From Channa striata (lineage: Eukaryota; Chordata; Actinopteri; Anabantiformes; Channidae), in the NCBI GenBank assembly GCA_033026295.1, contig CM065187.1, positions 5,162,888-5,226,887 on the forward strand: DNA of 64,000 nucleotides. Reading direction: 5' to 3'. A program made the translations under genes and the position numbers. Of the stretch, positions 10,201 to 34,924 are shown one piece after another. The first letter of the stretch is position 1, and every line of letters starts with the position of its first letter. The notes beneath the pieces are model-generated. The model saw nothing but the letters and a program-made list of their open reading frames with translations. It did no database searches and was not told the DNA's origin.

Positions 10201-13200
10201 ATCATATTTACGATCAAGCGTAAAAGTGTAAATGTCTGTTATGTTATAGTCAGACATACAATAACCTGGTTCAGTAAAAGCTGACAGTTCATTGCAATTG
10301 AAAGCCAGCTTTGCTGCTGTGGACCAACCACTGAGCACAACAGATTGAACCGGAGCTCAGCTACAGCTGAGTGAGAGCCAATTGGGATCCTCTTGATTCC
10401 GGAGGAAGCTGAAGCAGAGAATCACTCTTCTACAAACCAAGGGAAGGCTGACTGTTGAGGCCTCTGTTCCACTTTTCCAAAAAATTTACCATCATTGTTG
10501 GTGTCTGATGGTGGCAGATAATATCTGGTTGGAGCGTAACATGTGAATGACATGTTCAATACGACACAACGCCAGAACCATACGACCCAAAATCTATCGC
10601 TAGGACCCAGCTATAGGGCAATATGTTTTATCCCTATATATGAACACACCGTTACACAGCCTGGTAATGGTGAGTGATAAGTGGCGCAAAAGTGTGGCCC
10701 CCCTCTGTCCAGTTTGACGTAGAAAGCAGACCGGTTTAAAGAGATCCTCCCATGCCATAATGTGTGCAGCGATCCTCAGTCATGCAGATCGCGGTATTCG
10801 CGAGATTCTACCACATATTAAACCCCATTAGCAGTCGAGCTACTGTACTTTTATGTATCAGATGTTGGAACATCCTACAGCTAGATGCCATGGCATTTAT
10901 GTTCAACCCAGTTACCCCCCACCTGAGTAGCAAAATCTTCATAGTCCCTGTTCAGTTCCTGTTTAGATGGTCAGAGTTAAGCTTTGTGCTCATATTTATA
11001 TCAAATAAACAAACTCTGTTTACTAAATGAACTTTTTTTTTTTACAACTGGACAACTGGAGCATCCCATCTGCCACAGTTAACACAGCCATTCCCTGCTT
11101 ACAACTTACTTTTTGGTTCGTAACAACACTGTTTTTGTGTGCATTAAGGGATACTTGGTTAGTTATATGTCTAAATACAGTAGTTTAGCTTGTCTGAATA
11201 ATAACAATGAATTTCAATGTAATTAGGGCCATATAACATATAAATATTTCCCAGAAAATAAGTAAGAAATTATAGTCATGTGAAATACAGCATTACTAAT
11301 TATTTGCCTGGTTTCCTGACATGAACGATCTTTACTGTAATTTAAAGACTTTGCTGTGTGAGTATGAGCGTTCTATACCCTCAACTGCAGATGTGCGTCT
11401 GACAGGGAACAGCTGCTGTGGTCAGCTTGGCTTCTGTAACACTGGATTTCAGTGGTAGAGACATTTCACAAAAGCAGAATCAAGATTTCTGGTGATTTTA
11501 AAATAAATTCTTGCAGTTTCTTTTGTCTAAACAACTGTAAATGCACATGCCGCATATTCCAAATTTTTAACTTAAGGCCTACTGACTAACGTTTCTGGCG
11601 CGTGTCAACGTTTCTGTCTGGACGTCAGTAATCAAAGGAAAGTGGAAGCACATCAGTTAGCAGTGGATTCCGTCATAGTTTGACCACAGCTGCTCTTCCT
11701 TACCAGGAAGTCAGCTGTTTGAATTGTCACTGTGAGGTGATAAATGAATACAGTCGGCTGACTTGGTCCTTCAAATCAAATTTCAGTGCACAGCCAATAG
11801 AAAGCTAGTGAAGAAGGGCTACAAGATGTTGGACTTTGATAAGCAACTCTATGAACGAAGCTGTAATGTTTCCAACCCTGACGCCTTAAAGTACCTTTAC
11901 AGTTTGACTGTATCTGTTTATTACGTTTCATGTGCTTTGTTTTTAGCAGAAATGATAAAAGAAAAAAGTCCACTAGTCAAAGCCAACAGAAAAGTAGTTC
12001 TTACTGGACTGTTGCTTTATATTTGGATGGCATATTCCCATTCAGGATGAAAATGATCATTTTACAATAGTGAGTATTTCAAGTAAAGAGATAGAACTCT
12101 TGACAAAGTGTACATGTATATCTGTGCTTGTGCAGGTAGAGTGATGTGAATGTATGCATACTGAAGACGACTTTCTGGTTTGCTTTTTTATTTTGCCTTC
12201 TGTTGATCACCAGAGTTTTGGAGTGGGAAATGTAGAAATGTAGATGTTTGGTAATCATTTAAAATGAACTGAAGTGAATAATGAAAATGTGAAAAGGTGT
12301 ATATTTAGATAAATGTAATGTAATACATTGATGTGTCCTATAGTCCTGTAGAGTAAGACGTAAAAAACAAGGACGTTTTGTACTCTAGCACTTTCTTTAA
12401 TGTGTACTGTAGTAGTTCATCTTTGATATGTAAAGTACTGTATGAATATTCATTACTTGCCTTGTAACGTTTGAAACAATGCTACGTTTAGAAATGGTAA
12501 TCAAGAAAAGTTTTTGGAGTGTATGCATGCCAATGGTTGGGTCCCAGTATTATAGGAAAACTATATGAAAAAATGGTGCTATGTTACATTATATAAAGGT
12601 GCTTCTATGGACCCCAGCTGAATGCATGCAAAGAGGAATTATCACAAGTAGAAAAAAAGATTGAAAAATAGCTGTTCTCAAATAGTGCTGCTTCCCAAAG
12701 ATGTCAGAAATTTGGAAACTCCAGCTTTCTATTTGTTAAAATGCAACAGCCCTTCAAGTTAGGAGTCCAACTGTGTTTTGTCAAACAAGGATCTGACAGT
12801 AATATGTCAGCATCATCCGCAAACTTGAGCACACAGCGTTGCTTTCACCCTGCTGTTATCCTCCAAACACTCATTTAGTGATAGTCTGTTGGGAAGTAGC
12901 ATTTTAACACAGACAAAGGAAGTTTAAGTGTTGTCCATGTTCTTCCGTGTTTTTTCTACTCTACATCAATGGAAAACATGGCGATTGTTATTAGAAATTG
13001 TCAGCTGGGAATTTCCAACTGAAGACTAGAAATGGAATGGAGTACGTGGCAGATAACTTACCTGATCATAAGCGGTGAAGTCTAACTGTAAATGACATTA
13101 TTAGTAGCTTTCTCGGCCCTCTGACAAACCAGAAGCAGGGTCAGACCCTGAGCGAGGATGCTAAAATGCAGAAATTGGCCATTATCACCGAGGCAACATA

Positions 13201-15429
13201 AATTAACTGTATCTCTCGCTGCAGAAGCGCTCGGCCACTAAGTGGATTTTTAAGAAAAGACAAATGTCATGTCTATTTACAGTTACACTGCCATTGTGAC
13301 AAAGGACTAAAAGATCTATAGACAATCTAATGACATAGTTTTGTACTCTTAATTCTTCAAATGTTTCTGTGTTTGAATAATTTCTCATGTAGCAGTTATT
13401 GGACAGCGAACATCAATATAGTCCCTAAAAGGTCACAGTTGTTTGAGTTTGTTGCTGAAAAAGAATCTGAAAAATGAAAATCTTTATGTTTATTGGTTGT
13501 AATGATCATCTTTCTATTTGTTTTTCATTAAATGTTTAACATTATTATCAAAGCTTTCCGTTGTTTTACATTTCAAGACTGCAGCCCGTGTCATATAAAC
13601 TCTATGTGTCTGCCCATGGTTTTTCAGATGTACACAAAACAATGCAGATGTGAAAAGCTTTACTTTAAATAGTTTTTCATTTTTAAGGAATCATGCACAA
13701 TGAATAACACAAACATTGCAATTATTGCTGTACACCACTCACAAAAAGATAATAATTTTCTGAGTGAATTTTATGGAAAATGTAAAAAGTTTATGTTACC
13801 GTGACATTACATTATGAAAGTAGGGCATTTTGAGCAGAAGCATGCAACGGTAATTTATTGAAACAAAAGCTAACAACAGTTGTGGGTAGACCGCAACAAA
13901 AAATGTCAACGTCTTAATAACTGTTGTTAAATGTCGTCTTGGTTTCATGATGTCGAAAATGTGATGATGAGAGAGGACTGTTTAAATACAAACTGTCATT
14001 GAAGCCGAACATTTAGGGGTCAAATCATATTGTAATTTCTGTGGTTAATCACCTTTTTAGAGAACAGCATCTTATACGAGTACTGAAACGTTGAAAAGTT
14101 GCATTCGGAAATTTCGCCCAAAAGTCGAATATCCCCAACTTTTAGTGAGTAATGTAAATTGTATTGTGTATAGTGTTGAGCTAGTTAAAGCTAATTTTCA
14201 TTTGCAGTGCCTTGGCAGTTCACAGTTAAAAACATAATCACAATGTCAGAACAATAAATTTTTGTTTCGGTGCATCTTACAGCTTGCGTTGAATCCACCT
14301 ACCTGCTGTGGTCTTTCTGTGTGGAGTTTTCCTGCTTCTGTGGGTTTCCTCCAGCTACTTCAGTTTCCTTGAATAACCACAGTAAGTGAAGCAAAGCTAT
14401 GTAAGAGCACGGAGAAGGAGGGCTGTATAAGAACAGAGTCTCAAATTGGCGTAATTTAAGTTGTACACTGTAGTTTAAAGTATTCAGTATAATTAAATAT
14501 TCAACATCCAAATGTGTCTCCCAAATAACATGATATACAACAATCAGCTGTAACAATTTGATTCCCCGATGCCACTGAACCAGCATCAGGGTCATGGGCT
14601 GACAAGGGCCACTGTTCTACATGGGACCAAAGGTTAACCCGTGTAGTACAATCCAAACTATTGTAGCTTACGTTTCAGAAAAGAATCGTGGGTTTCAGAA
14701 CACAGTTTGATGCCACGTACTTGCGCTGGTAGGCAACGCAGATTTGCACCAGTGGAGGGGCCTACAGCACTTGTGTTAAAAAGAGATTTGTGAAATATTT
14801 TTGACAGATAATGTCATTTTGGGGGTTTTAATAAGTCTTCCACAGTCGTAGGCTGATTTAGACTGATTGTTTACTTGTCATTTTATCTCATATTTACTGA
14901 AATGTAAAAACAGGCCACAAATAAATAAATTATTCCAACCATCAGAATTTTAATTTACACAACATCAACAACAAACTGATGAATGAAAATGAATATGAAA
15001 TGTACTGTTTGTGGTCTCCTTAAAAAGATCTTGAGGGCTTTTCACACTCGACTCTATATGACCCCAGTATTTACGCCTGTCATACTTTATGTATTTCCTG
15101 CTTTTTGAACAGTACTTAATTAATTTCTCTATTACGCTCTCTCTCATTTTTCAATCAAATTAAAGGCCACTCTTTACCCCGATTGCATTTCTCCAGTGGG
15201 TTTCTAGCTACTAAACACAGCTGCTCAATTACATTTGAATAATTGGAATATTCAGTGAAGGTGCATGAAATATGCACAGTGATACACACATTCCTGTTCA
15301 GCAGGTAGTGCACTGCAAACCCCAGAGGAGGAAACGCAGCTCAAAGAAAAAGGAAACAAACAATAACTCTATTCACTGGTGGAGGACATACTCCAACCTT
15401 TAAATCCTAAGTGGGGCTATTATTATTAT

Positions 15430-15640
15430 GGGGGCTGCTGTAGCTCAGTTGGTAAGGGACCCGTCCACGGAGTACAGTGGTTCGATTCCCGGTTCTTCTC
15501 AGGTACATGTCGAAGTGTCTCTGGTGAGACACTGAACTGCCAGTGGCTCAAGTGAGCACCTTGCATCACAGCCGCCGTCATCAGTGTGTGAGTATGTGTG
15601 TGAATAAGAAGCGACATTGTGACACGCTGTCGGTAAAATA
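15430..15640 (+). mobile_element. tRNA-derived SINE
   Basis: The head resembles a tRNA gene, with box A TAGCTCAGTTGG at 15441-15452 and box B GGTTCGATTCCC ending at 15490. The body carries AAGTGTCTCTGGTGAGACAC, then a GTGTGTGAGTATGTGTGTGA stretch, as in a common teleost SINE family. TATTATTAT-like direct repeats flank it (about 15419-15429 and 15638-15650) and look like a target-site duplication. It is not a functional tRNA gene: the anticodon arm is not well formed, and the unit continues into a SINE body. Confidence 0.85.
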
Positions 15641-17784
15641 TTATTATTATATAATATTATGACTGCTCCCTTCATGCAATAGTGTATTGACATGTTCAGA
15701 TACCGTGATTTTTTTTTTTACATGAACCTAAAAGGAATTAATGGTATTCAGTGTGTTCACGTATCCAGTTTGTGATGAGTGTGTGGTTTGATCTAGTCTC
15801 ATTAAAAATACAGACTGCAGATTTTGGATTTACAGAAGTGAAACAGCTTTGAACTCAGGCAGATAGGAAAGAAAAAAAAGCGCTCAGGGGCCACGATAGT
15901 AACTGCAAAACTGTGTATTTATGAGCACAAAGTCTGACTGACAGTTGATCCACCTGAGCCACCATGATCAGAAACAGACGCTGCTGCACACGGCTATTCA
16001 AAAGAAAAGACAGGCTCATTCGAGAGGTGCATCTCAATTCTCCTTAATGCATCCACATTTCCCTCACTGGTTTCTTTTACTTGTCCCTCCTGCTAAAGAT
16101 GCACGGAGGTATTTAAGGGTGCTTCCCATTACCTTATTACTCAGCATTTCTTTGTATGTCTCTTCTCTATAAACGCCACGGCTCTACGTGAATTAGTTCA
16201 AAGAGAAGCTCTGTTTTTGTATTTCAGGACTAAAGATGCTGATTTTACAATACATCGAGAAACATGTGCATGATTAACAGATAAACAGATAAAGTGGGTT
16301 GGTGAGATATGGTTTTCCAGTGGAGACCATCGATCAGCAGGGGTCACCCTTGAACACACACTACACAGTGAAAATGTCAGGATGATGGATAATATCAGTT
16401 GTAGATATGATGCCATATGTTACAGCCCGTTTATTCTGATCAATTTTTATGTCAAAAGTATAATGTAAAGTTTTTCGTCTTTGTATGGAGTCATTTGGGA
16501 AGGAGGTTTAAATACAGATTTTAAAAACTGTGGTACACTCTGTTTACTAAATATTTGTTTGCAAATAGGAGTTTTTTGAAATATGGGGAAAGAGAACCAC
16601 TCAACAAAATATGCATGCAGTATGATCACAGTAGGATCACTCCCTGCAGGCGGTCATTGATTTCTGGTTTCTTTGCAGTGGTATTAACTGGGCTGCTGAG
16701 GTTTTTATAGAATGACCTATTTGAACAGATTATAAAGACATTTTTATAACCCCCAAACTACAGGAAATCTGTGCGTGGAAATGTTGTAATGGCTATTAGA
16801 AACTCACAACCCATTACTGCAATTTGGGGAACTGAGATTGAAAATAAAGAAAATATTGATAAAATGGCATTTTGTTGGTAAAATTGTTAAATAAAAATGT
16901 TTTGTTAGTATCATGTTCAGAATTCCCAAAAACTTCTTCTGCTTCCTGTGAAATTTTTATCAATTAATTGTGCAGAGACTTAGAGATAGCCATCTCCCAG
17001 GCGCATCAATCCTCTGGGGCTCGTCCCGCAGAGGGCATCCCTTTTACCTGTCTGCATCATGGTCCTCCACCTGCTCTTTAGTCCGGTTCTATCTCCTAGT
17101 TCTACACACACTTTATTTGGTGATACTGATATTTGGAATAAACAGAGCAGACTCATAAGAAACCCTGAACTATATATCATTTGCTACAGCAAAATTCTTT
17201 TGGTCTTCTATTATGACTGATATACAGAGGAAAAAAGCTTGTTGTATCCACAATAAATATTACATAAGAAAAAAAATAAATTTCATCAATCTTTTTTTTA
17301 CTGTGTGTATTCTGGAGAGATATGCATATTTTTATTAGGAAAAAAAATTAAATCAACGTACAGATTGATAAATTGTATAGCTAATGGTCAAAAGGACAAA
17401 CAATTAAATTTCCAAGTGGCTCAACTGGAACAATGATCCTATTAACAGCCTTGGCATAAAAAGTTTATATTCAGTATGTGTGTTCTGTAAAGGCTCTTAT
17501 AATTATTTGTTATAAATAAAGATTAGCAAAATAAAACAACAACAACAACAAAGAGCTGCTGAAATTTACTTACAGGGTGGAAAATTGAATAAATAATAAC
17601 ACAAATTTACTTTTGTCTACGGATTTGACTTTTACTCCACTGTTAATAGTCATGGATACGTCCATATAAATATACAATTTAATATACATACAAATGGGCA
17701 GAAAACTTTTTTTACATAGTAAAAATACTAATAATTGAACTAAAAAAGCAATGACTTGAATCTGAACGTATTTACGAGTCAGTC

Positions 17785-18170
17785 TTGCCCGGTCCAATAT
17801 GGCGGCGACGTTGCTGTACGTGCCAGCAGGCGGGTGTTACTTACGCTCGACGCTCTTCCCGGAAGTCTGTGGAACGCGTCGCGCGGTCGTGGTTCTGCTG
17901 GGTGCAGCAGGTTCACTTCCTTGTGTGCGCGCTGCGAGACGCACGTTTAGTGGCTGTCGGTGACCGACGGTATTTTTCTGGGACCGTAAAGTTTCTCCCA
18001 GCTCCGGTTTTCTGTCGGACCAACTGAGCGGAACGTTTTCTGACACGGACTCGAGCTGAAATGTGAAGACACCGGCCGCGAAGCAGCTTCACGACAGATT
18101 AAGGTCAGAATTTGAAGTTCCACACTGACCCGAACGACTCCGGCTGAACATGGGGACATTTGGGATATGA
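17785..18170 (+). promoter_or_regulatory. slc38a9: slc38a9 promoter and non-coding first exon
   Basis: A CpG-rich, TATA-less block 2 kb upstream of the slc38a9 start-codon exon. It contains a YY1-type site (CCAATATGGCGGCGACG, 17794-17810) and an ETS/GABP-type site (CCGGAAGT, 17859-17866), a pairing typical of housekeeping promoters with initiation nearby. The first exon probably starts close to the YY1 site and is untranslated for the main protein. Its end was not resolved: GT donors are possible near 17968, 17984 and 18100. The next exon opens after TCAG at 20188, ahead of the ATG at 20224. Confidence 0.65.
17799..17963 (+). other. Upstream ORF beginning in the YY1 site (54 codons)
   Basis: The ATG inside the YY1-type motif AATATGGCGGC opens a 54-codon frame starting MAATLLYVPAGGCYLRSTLF and ending at TGA 17961-17963. 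No family was recognised. It is translated only if transcription starts upstream of 17799; in many YY1-type promoters the start site lies in or just after the motif. If transcribed, it would be an upstream ORF in the slc38a9 5' leader. Confidence 0.35.
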
Positions 18171-19889
18171 AAACTTAATATTCATCTGTAACGTAAAACA
18201 GGGAACTAGGCAAAGTGTCAGTCTGCTATGAATCGCGTTTTTGCTGAAGTTAGCTAAAACTCTGCAGACTCAGCGCCTGAAGTTGCTTGTTCATGTGTAT
18301 TTTTGCATGTGAATTCTGACGGGATTTATTCCAGCGCTGATGGATGATGTTCTGCCAGCTGTTCGAAGGAAGACCAACACCTTAGACAATGTCAGGAACG
18401 GTAACAGGGTCTGTTTTGAGCTGTGTGAGCGTATTATTTGAGGATGAAGACATGCTTTATTGAGTCTGACATGTTTGTGTATGAATCAGCTGCAGACAAC
18501 CGAGCTGATTGGATCAGACTCATTGACTGTTTGCGTCCTGACCTGCGGACACCAAGTGTCTAGCAGCTGGATGATGTTAACTTCATTATCTTTAGCTTTG
18601 ACATATGTGTGAACTTTTTTTTTTCTTCTTTTTCAATACATATAAAGTGAGGCAGTATAAACATGTACAGTGTGCAGGCATAGGGAAAAAATATGGGATC
18701 GATAGTAATTTTAGTGACTGAAACATAAAGCAAAGATTTTATTTCAACACAGTATTTAGATCTTATTTAATCTGTTGATCTTCCTGGTTGTTGTTTCATT
18801 ACTTTTATTTTACATTTGCAAAGTGCTACACAACATTTCTTTGCCACCAATTAAGGTATAGGAACATTTATAATTAGTATACACATTATTAGTTTTAGTT
18901 ACATTCCACCGGACCAATGAGAAGTTTCAGTATTGTTCAACAAGCTGTTGACTGACCAAAGCTGTGGTGAGGCTCATAGGAAGTCAGCAGATATGCCGAA
19001 AAACAAGCAGTCAAAAATCCAGATCAATCCCAGTGAACACAACAAGGACTAGTGTGATGTGTCTGCTTTCCTTTAAACGTATTTGAAGGCCGGTATTCTG
19101 TATCAGCTGGACTCTCTGAAGGTTTTGTCTGCTGATACCAGGATACAGAGCTTTTATCTCCCTTACTGTGGTTTGGAAGAGATAAACGCAGGAGTAACGG
19201 TAAAGGGAATGATAACAGTGATGACAGCTTGCAAAGAAAGCTTAGATTAGTCAGGTATGTTCTCCAGGAATTCAATTTTTTGTAGCCCTGAAAAAATGTG
19301 ATGTATGTGTGTTTTCCTTTCTTACTAATACAGTTTCATGTGTCACTTTATTATATAATCATAATTACTATGGAATACTTTGTAGAGATCTGCTTTTACT
19401 TTGACACAAAATATTTTTTTGTAATTTATTCTTAGAAAAGGCAAATCAAAAAGTTTGATACTCACATTATTGGGGAATATATACTACTTAAGCCTATTTT
19501 AAACTGGAATGATGAGGGCCTAAAGGTCCTGCTTATTAAACATATACCTAAACTTAGTTGACCTTGGGCTCTGTAATCTATTGAGCTATGGGTGTTAATC
19601 ATGGCTCAGCAGCACATTTTTGCCCCTGGGAAAACATGCAGTTTCATTAGTCCAATTCTGTTTCTACTCTATGAAATTTTTAAGAGATTTGAAACTTTCT
19701 TGGGTCAGATAATCCAGCAGGGAAAGTATTAATATTTATGGATTACCCACTTTTCAGGTCTCACGTCAAGCAATCTGGTGTGAGTGGCAACTAGTTGCTA
19801 TTTGCGTGTGTAACACCTTCACAAATCAGAAATGCATATAGGCACCGCTGCTTGTTGCAGCAGCTCCCAGTTATGTAGTGGCCTTTTAC

Positions 19890-20043
19890 CCTATTTCTTA
19901 TTTTTGGAAAGTATAAACTGTATTCTGTATATACTGTATTCTCATAATTAATCTTTGCCATACTCTGAACATTCCTTGCGGCTATAACATGGAAATTTAC
20001 CCATTATGGGACGAATAAAGGTTTATCTTATCTTATCTTATTT
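19890..20043 (+). mobile_element. LINE-like 3' end with (TTATC)n tail
   Basis: The sequence ends with CCCATTATGGGACGAATAAA and a short TTATC tandem tail. This resembles the 3' ends of teleost non-LTR retroelements that finish in AATAAA plus a pentanucleotide repeat. Only the tail is recognisable. It lies in slc38a9 intron 1, about 150 bp before the start-codon exon. Confidence 0.5.
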
Positions 20044-20223
20044 TAAATATTACAGGAAGATTTGGAAAATACCACCTTTAATGCCGACTACATATTATTG
20101 CAACTACACACTCGCACATACACATGGTTTTATGATTTCTCTTTGATAGCCTCTGACTAGATTTTACAACATATGTTCTCCCAGTCAGGTGATGAGAGTT
20201 GAGAGGCTTTAGCTGAAGTGATC

Positions 20224-31747
<11,524 letters not shown>

Positions 31748-32017
31748 AACAGCAAGGGCGCACAGACACTCGGGCCTTCTGATTCAAGATGGAAAGATGT
31801 TGTGGAAGTTTCAGACAGAAATGAAGAATAATAAAAAGGGAAGAGTGACGAAATACATATTGCCTCAGTTATGTCAAGGGTGAAATAATGCCTACGTAAG
31901 CTGCCACAGTCTCCAGCCAGTCCAGTTTAACGTCTTCATCACTTATATAAAATGAAGCATCACTCATTAGTCAGTGAAACTAATTGTTGTCCTTTGTAAA
32001 GGTTTCTCTTTCGGGGG

Positions 32018-32023
32018 AATAAA
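32018..32023 (+). terminator. slc38a9: Probable slc38a9 polyadenylation signal
   Basis: AATAAA lies 271 bp after the slc38a9 stop codon, giving a short 3' UTR. It is followed by GT/T-rich sequence (TGGTCTTGGTTTG). An AATAATAAAAA string near 31830 is a weaker alternative. Confidence 0.5.
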
Positions 32024-34924
32024 ACCAAGCCCTGGTCTTGGTTTGATAACATTACCCAGCCCGTGGTATTTCTATGATCAGATTTCCCCAACAGTGTTGT
32101 TGATTGTTGCTGTCTAGACTAGTCCCAGGCCTGTCCAGCATTGTCATACAGACACACTGTCGAATGTGTTGAAAGGCCACAAAAAAAGCGTTTTTTATTT
32201 CGGATGTTGTGTACTTTGAGTGTTCATGCAGAAAGTCCTCTGAGCGCACCAGAGACCTTGGAAGACTTGCACAGTTTATGTTCATGACAGATTTTCAGGA
32301 AGTTAATCCCTGACTGTTTTGCAGCCTTAGGATGTGTGATATGCAGACGATAACTTCCAGCACACATATACACTCAGGTGACTGGAAGGAATCTTTAATA
32401 ACATGTGGAGCAATCTTGCAGAACATAAAGGAACAGATGAATGTTTGGTGTGTGGACAATTGAGAGCTGTAACCCAATCGGTGTAGCGTCTTCTGTAACC
32501 TTCACAGTAATGACTGTTATTTTTCTTCACGAGTGGATCAAATGACCGTGTATGATGGAAAAGGTGTTTCTGATAGTGATGAACCTGCAGATATTGGCTC
32601 CTCTGCTGCAGCTCCCTCAACCCATCTGAAGCTCCATAAGGTTTCAACAGCGTTAAGTGTCCAGAGCACAACTTTACTGTTTGACTTCACACTCACTGCT
32701 CTCGTTGAGTAAATATTAAATTCATGAAATGGACACGGACATCACTTAAAATGCAAGTTCAATGTATTAAGCTAATATGTCAGTGCTTGTTTCTGCCCAC
32801 AAAAGAAAAGATGGATGTTGCAGTTTTCAGAATTGTCCTGATGATGACGATGTAGACGTATTGTGCTCACACCATGGAATCCATGTATTAACTGTGATTA
32901 TGTAAAATGTTTACAGATATTGGAGCTAGTATAATTTGAGGATGTGGGTCAACCTTTCGGTTTTTATGTGCAGGGTTGATTTACAGTATATGTTTGACAT
33001 CATACCTCCTATGTATTTTGCGGATGCTGCACCCAGTCTGTTGTATTTTACTAATTCTAGGATGGACAAAGGGAATATTAGTGTTGAAATAAACCTCATC
33101 TGTCTGTATAAACAGATGTTTTTAAACATCAGTTTGCAGGTTTGGTTTGTCATACTTGCCTCTTACATAAGTCATTTGGTCCATTTTCTGTTGGTGAAAG
33201 GTCTGGACTGCAGACAGGCAAGATGTTAAGTAAGCGTACAGACAGCCAGCCCCGGTCCAGCTTCACCACATGCTGCCATTAAGCGGCCCCGGCGTTCTGA
33301 AGTCGCCCACACCTGCATCAGGGAGGAACTCTTCACCCTGGATGCTCAAGGTCCTTTACTGTCACTTCACATCAGCACATGAATGAAATTTGTCCTTGGC
33401 ACCAGCAGTGAACAGTAGAAAACTAAAAGAAAACTTAAAAACGGAAAAACAAAGCAGCATATTAAGACGAGCAGTGTAAAGTTCATCAGTGAGACTTAGA
33501 ATTCACCAGATTTGCCTCTGCTAAAGAGAAGAGACTAACTGTTATAGGTGTAATACTTAATAATAATAGGTGGCGTCCCCCAGTATTTGGGCTCCTCTCC
33601 TCCTCCACCTGCTGATGTAAGGGAGGATGCTGCCAGTGAACCTCTTGGAGCCTTTCACTGTTCTCTGCAGCACTTTCCTGGAAGCATTTGTGTTAGAATG
33701 AGCAATTTTTCACATACAGACAAAAAGCTGAATGTAGTTATTTCAATTATGAAAAATAATAATAATAAACTGAAAATACAAAAGAATATATTGGTACCAA
33801 CTGCTACAGTAGGTCTTGTTCAATTATGTTGTTAAATTAAATTCTTTTAAGGTATTTAAACGTGCACGTTTCTCATGAAACCCATGACTCTGTTTGCTGA
33901 ACTATGCGATTGTGAAAAGTTTGGAGGGTAATGCAGAAGCTGAAGCTTTATCAGGCGCTGAATCGTGCTGCTCGTATGCTGCCATTAAATATTTGGTATT
34001 TCAATAAGGTCTGTATTGACTTAGACATAGACTCTTTACTAACCCTAACCCACAGAATGAGAAGTATGTTTGCCTTTCGTTGGTGGTGCGGCACCTCTCT
34101 GATGTGGGTGTGATGTTCTAAGCAAAGGTCACGTGGTCTTTGCTGCAATCGTTCTGCTTTGAACGGTTGATACTAACGTAACAACATCATCATCTTTGTT
34201 ATGCATCTGTTTCTGCAATTTTTGCTTAGGATCGACCTGTTTGCCTGTAGGGTCGTAGGGTCGGGGTCATTTTGTGTTGGACCTTTATTTAGGCAAGTCA
34301 GTGTTTAGTGCTGGAGGTTTTTGTGTGTTGTTTTGGGTTTTGTTCACCTCTAAAGTTGATCAGTTTTCACCTTTTGGTTTTGATTTCTTTTCCTTGTATT
34401 GGGAAGAGTTGGAGAGCGTATCACGACATGTCTAGGTTTCCCAATAACCATGGCATAACAAAACATGTTATTCATTTTGTAAAATAGAACACAGCTTTCA
34501 GACTCTCTCACACTCACCAAACAAACAAATGTTTCTTGACTTCACTAAATCAGTTCCTAACAGAATGAGACGTACAGATACGGGACTCTACGGGTTTCTG
34601 TGTGGAAGTATTCCACTGAGCGCACAGACTCCCCACTGTCGTCCTGCACAGGCTGGTGGGATTTCTAAACTACAATACGTACACAAGTCCTACAACTAGA
34701 CAAAGAGAAGCCACAAAAACACCAAACCTTTGTGTTAAAGGGCAGCACGGCCGTGGGGTGGTTAGTAGGACCCTGGTTCCAATTTCAATCTCCTCTGGCA
34801 TCGTCCTCAGTACTTCAAACAAGATGAACAACCCCCAAACTTTGTGGGATCACGGATGTTGAACATTGTTCACAGCGTCTCAGTCTCCGGTGACTGACTG
34901 ACTATTGGAATCACCGCGGCTCTG

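Larger units (their letters stand above)
1837..17780. other. Intergenic region between purg and slc38a9
   Basis: About 16 kb with no recognisable gene on either strand. It presumably starts with the purg 3' UTR, whose end I cannot place. It holds an ATTC microsatellite, an orphan CpG-rich block (about 2090-2440), a CA microsatellite, a TIR-bounded element (4887-5822), a Tc1-like end (7160) and a tRNA-derived SINE (15430). The rest is AT-rich sequence, with short palindromes such as the one near 7019-7038. The open frames here, for example 11763-12050, show no family motif, and none continues through splice-consistent exons. WRN, which neighbours PURG in mammals, was looked for and not seen, although short isolated exons could be missed by eye. 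Confidence 0.6.

Noticed and set aside
11763..12050. 95-codon open frame with a hydrophobic stretch
   Set aside because: It begins at TTG rather than ATG, has no recognised family, no CpG promoter and no splice-consistent neighbours; length is within chance for AT-rich sequence.
15441..15505. Possible functional tRNA gene
   Set aside because: A and B boxes are present, but the segment runs into a SINE body with target-site duplications, and the tRNA arms do not pair well.
1837..17780. WRN helicase gene expected beside purg from mammalian synteny
   Set aside because: No RecQ helicase or exonuclease motif was seen in any frame. Short exons might be missed, but nothing supports the gene.
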